Program-made: the position numbers and the translations under genes
Notes under the pieces: generated by a model
Told to the model about the DNA's origin: nothing
Database searches by the model: none
Seen by the model: only the letters and a program-made list of their open reading frames with translations
Shown here: positions 57,458 through 58,069 of the stretch, piece by piece
How positions within the stretch are numbered: the first letter of the stretch is position 1
Layout: the number at the start of each line of letters is the position of its first letter
NCBI RefSeq assembly: GCF_014737315.1
Contig: NZ_JPUF01000017.1
Coordinates: 1-58,069 of the forward strand
Direction of reading: 5' to 3'
DNA: 58,069 nucleotides
Origin: Treponema zioleckii
Lineage (GTDB): Bacteria > Spirochaetota > Spirochaetia > Treponematales > Treponemataceae

Positions 57458-57623
57458 AGATTTTTGATAAAAAAAAGACTTCTTAAAATTATATTATCGA
57501 AAAAACTAAAAAAATTCAAAAATCACTTGAAAATCTTTTTTAACTTGCTAGAACACAAAATAAATCTAATGTTAGAATACATCCTACCGATAAGATACTA
57601 GGGAGTAATAATTTTCTGCAGTT

Positions 57624-58037
57624 ATGAAAAAATTAAGACTTTTAAAATCTGTTTTTGTTATTTTTTCAGTTTCGTTATTTTTTCAGAGTTGTTCACGCTC
57701 AGAATTTAAAATTACCGATGACAATAAGATTACGGCTCGCATAAAAAATATCGAGAATAATCAGAAAGTCGAGTTTAGCACGAATGATATTTATAAAATC
57801 AACGGAATTTATTTTGTTGATTTGCCAGAAATCGTAAATGCTGACAAAACCCAGTTTAAAAAAGAAAACGAAATCAATTCAGGGGATATTTTTCTTGATA
57901 CGAGCAACAGGCTTGTAATGTTCCTTGATAACGAATCCTACAATGTTATGAAAGGCACAAAACTTGGTACAATAAAAAAGCCTGAAGATTTCGCAAAAGC
58001 AATTGAAGTTAAAGACAGAATCGTAAGCTTGAACTAG
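57624..58037 (+). CDS. Small lipoprotein with a cyclophilin-like segment
   Basis: A 137-residue lipoprotein (MKKLRLLKSVFVIFSVSLFF, then QSC as lipobox). The mature domain contains GDIFLDTSNRLVMFLDNESYNVMKGTKLG, which resembles the GDIILYQGNQITIYYDKNSWNFTRLG segment of the cyclophilin-like lipoprotein at 42.9 kb, suggesting a related fold. No clear ribosome site. Confidence 0.75.
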   Translation: MKKLRLLKSVFVIFSVSLFFQSCSRSEFKITDDNKITARIKNIENNQKVEFSTNDIYKINGIYFVDLPEIVNADKTQFKKENEINSGDIFLDTSNRLVMFLDNESYNVMKGTKLGTIKKPEDFAKAIEVKDRIVSLN

Positions 58038-58069
58038 AAAATTGAATCGTTGCTTTAATTTTGAAATTT

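Noticed and set aside
1-58069. CRISPR arrays
   Set aside because: Repeats are dispersed, palindromic and not in regularly spaced arrays; no cas genes seen.

Overview
The window reads as chromosomal DNA of a host-associated anaerobic spirochaete, most like a gut or rumen Treponema. This is an inference from the AT-rich genes with GC-richer palindromic repeats between them, many Cys-anchored lipoproteins, a superoxide reductase of the desulfoferrodoxin type, a FIST-GGDEF protein, and exported aldo/keto reductases and flavodoxins. No rRNA, tRNA, CRISPR array or intact transposase was seen.

Positions 1-6.4 kb hold a hypothetical gene, then a tight rloA-rloB-hsdR run. 6.4-12.6 kb is a decaying accessory block: a broken unknown gene and a broken flavin-binding-like gene, an intact class M sirtuin (SirTM), a zinc-containing macrodomain protein, a GNAT enzyme, a broken NTF2-like lipoprotein, a broken aldo/keto reductase and an HU-like protein. 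12.8-23.1 kb is the densest defence segment. An ietAS pair (subtilase plus AAA ATPase) is divergent from a compact operon of hsdM with a fused nuclease-like domain, a DGQHR/TIR-like fusion gene, a two-TRD hsdS and a small membrane protein; rhuM follows. 23.2-25.4 kb is a reverse-strand redox operon (acetyltransferase, flavodoxin, aldo/keto reductase). 25.5-28.9 kb is a five-gene forward cluster, mostly with ATGA overlaps: a GmrSD-like DUF262/DUF1524 protein, DUF3791, a DUF3990 ADP-ribosyltransferase-fold protein, an acidic small protein and a TetR regulator.

29-31 kb is an arsR-permease-thioredoxin-C_GCAxxG_C_C operon. A MATE exporter follows a structured leader with a terminator. 32.9-36.8 kb is a graveyard of relics (VgrG-like, HsdR N-terminus, DUF4469, HsdS C-terminus, GNAT) around a VapBC-like pair. 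36.9-45.2 kb carries acetyltransferases and a TetR-controlled reverse operon of a cyclophilin-like lipoprotein, aldo/keto reductase, DXS-like transketolase, carboxymuconolactone-decarboxylase/cupin protein and flavodoxin. 45.7-58 kb is mostly housekeeping-like: TlpA/CD1871A/4Fe-4S cluster, DUF3943 outer-membrane protein, VanZ, lipoproteins, desulfoferrodoxin, iron alcohol dehydrogenase, FIST-GGDEF, threonine aldolase, ZIP transporter and GNAT.

Four themes stand out. (1) Several defence modules lie side by side, including two compact multi-gene operons whose gene combinations I do not recognise. (2) Palindromic repeat families are scattered between genes and in at least two cases lie in frame inside genes. 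(3) A bipartite promoter element with exactly conserved spacing is shared by two redox operons. (4) Many single-base disruptions fall in homopolymers. These may be real decay, phase variation or consensus errors, and every frameshift call here needs read-level checking.
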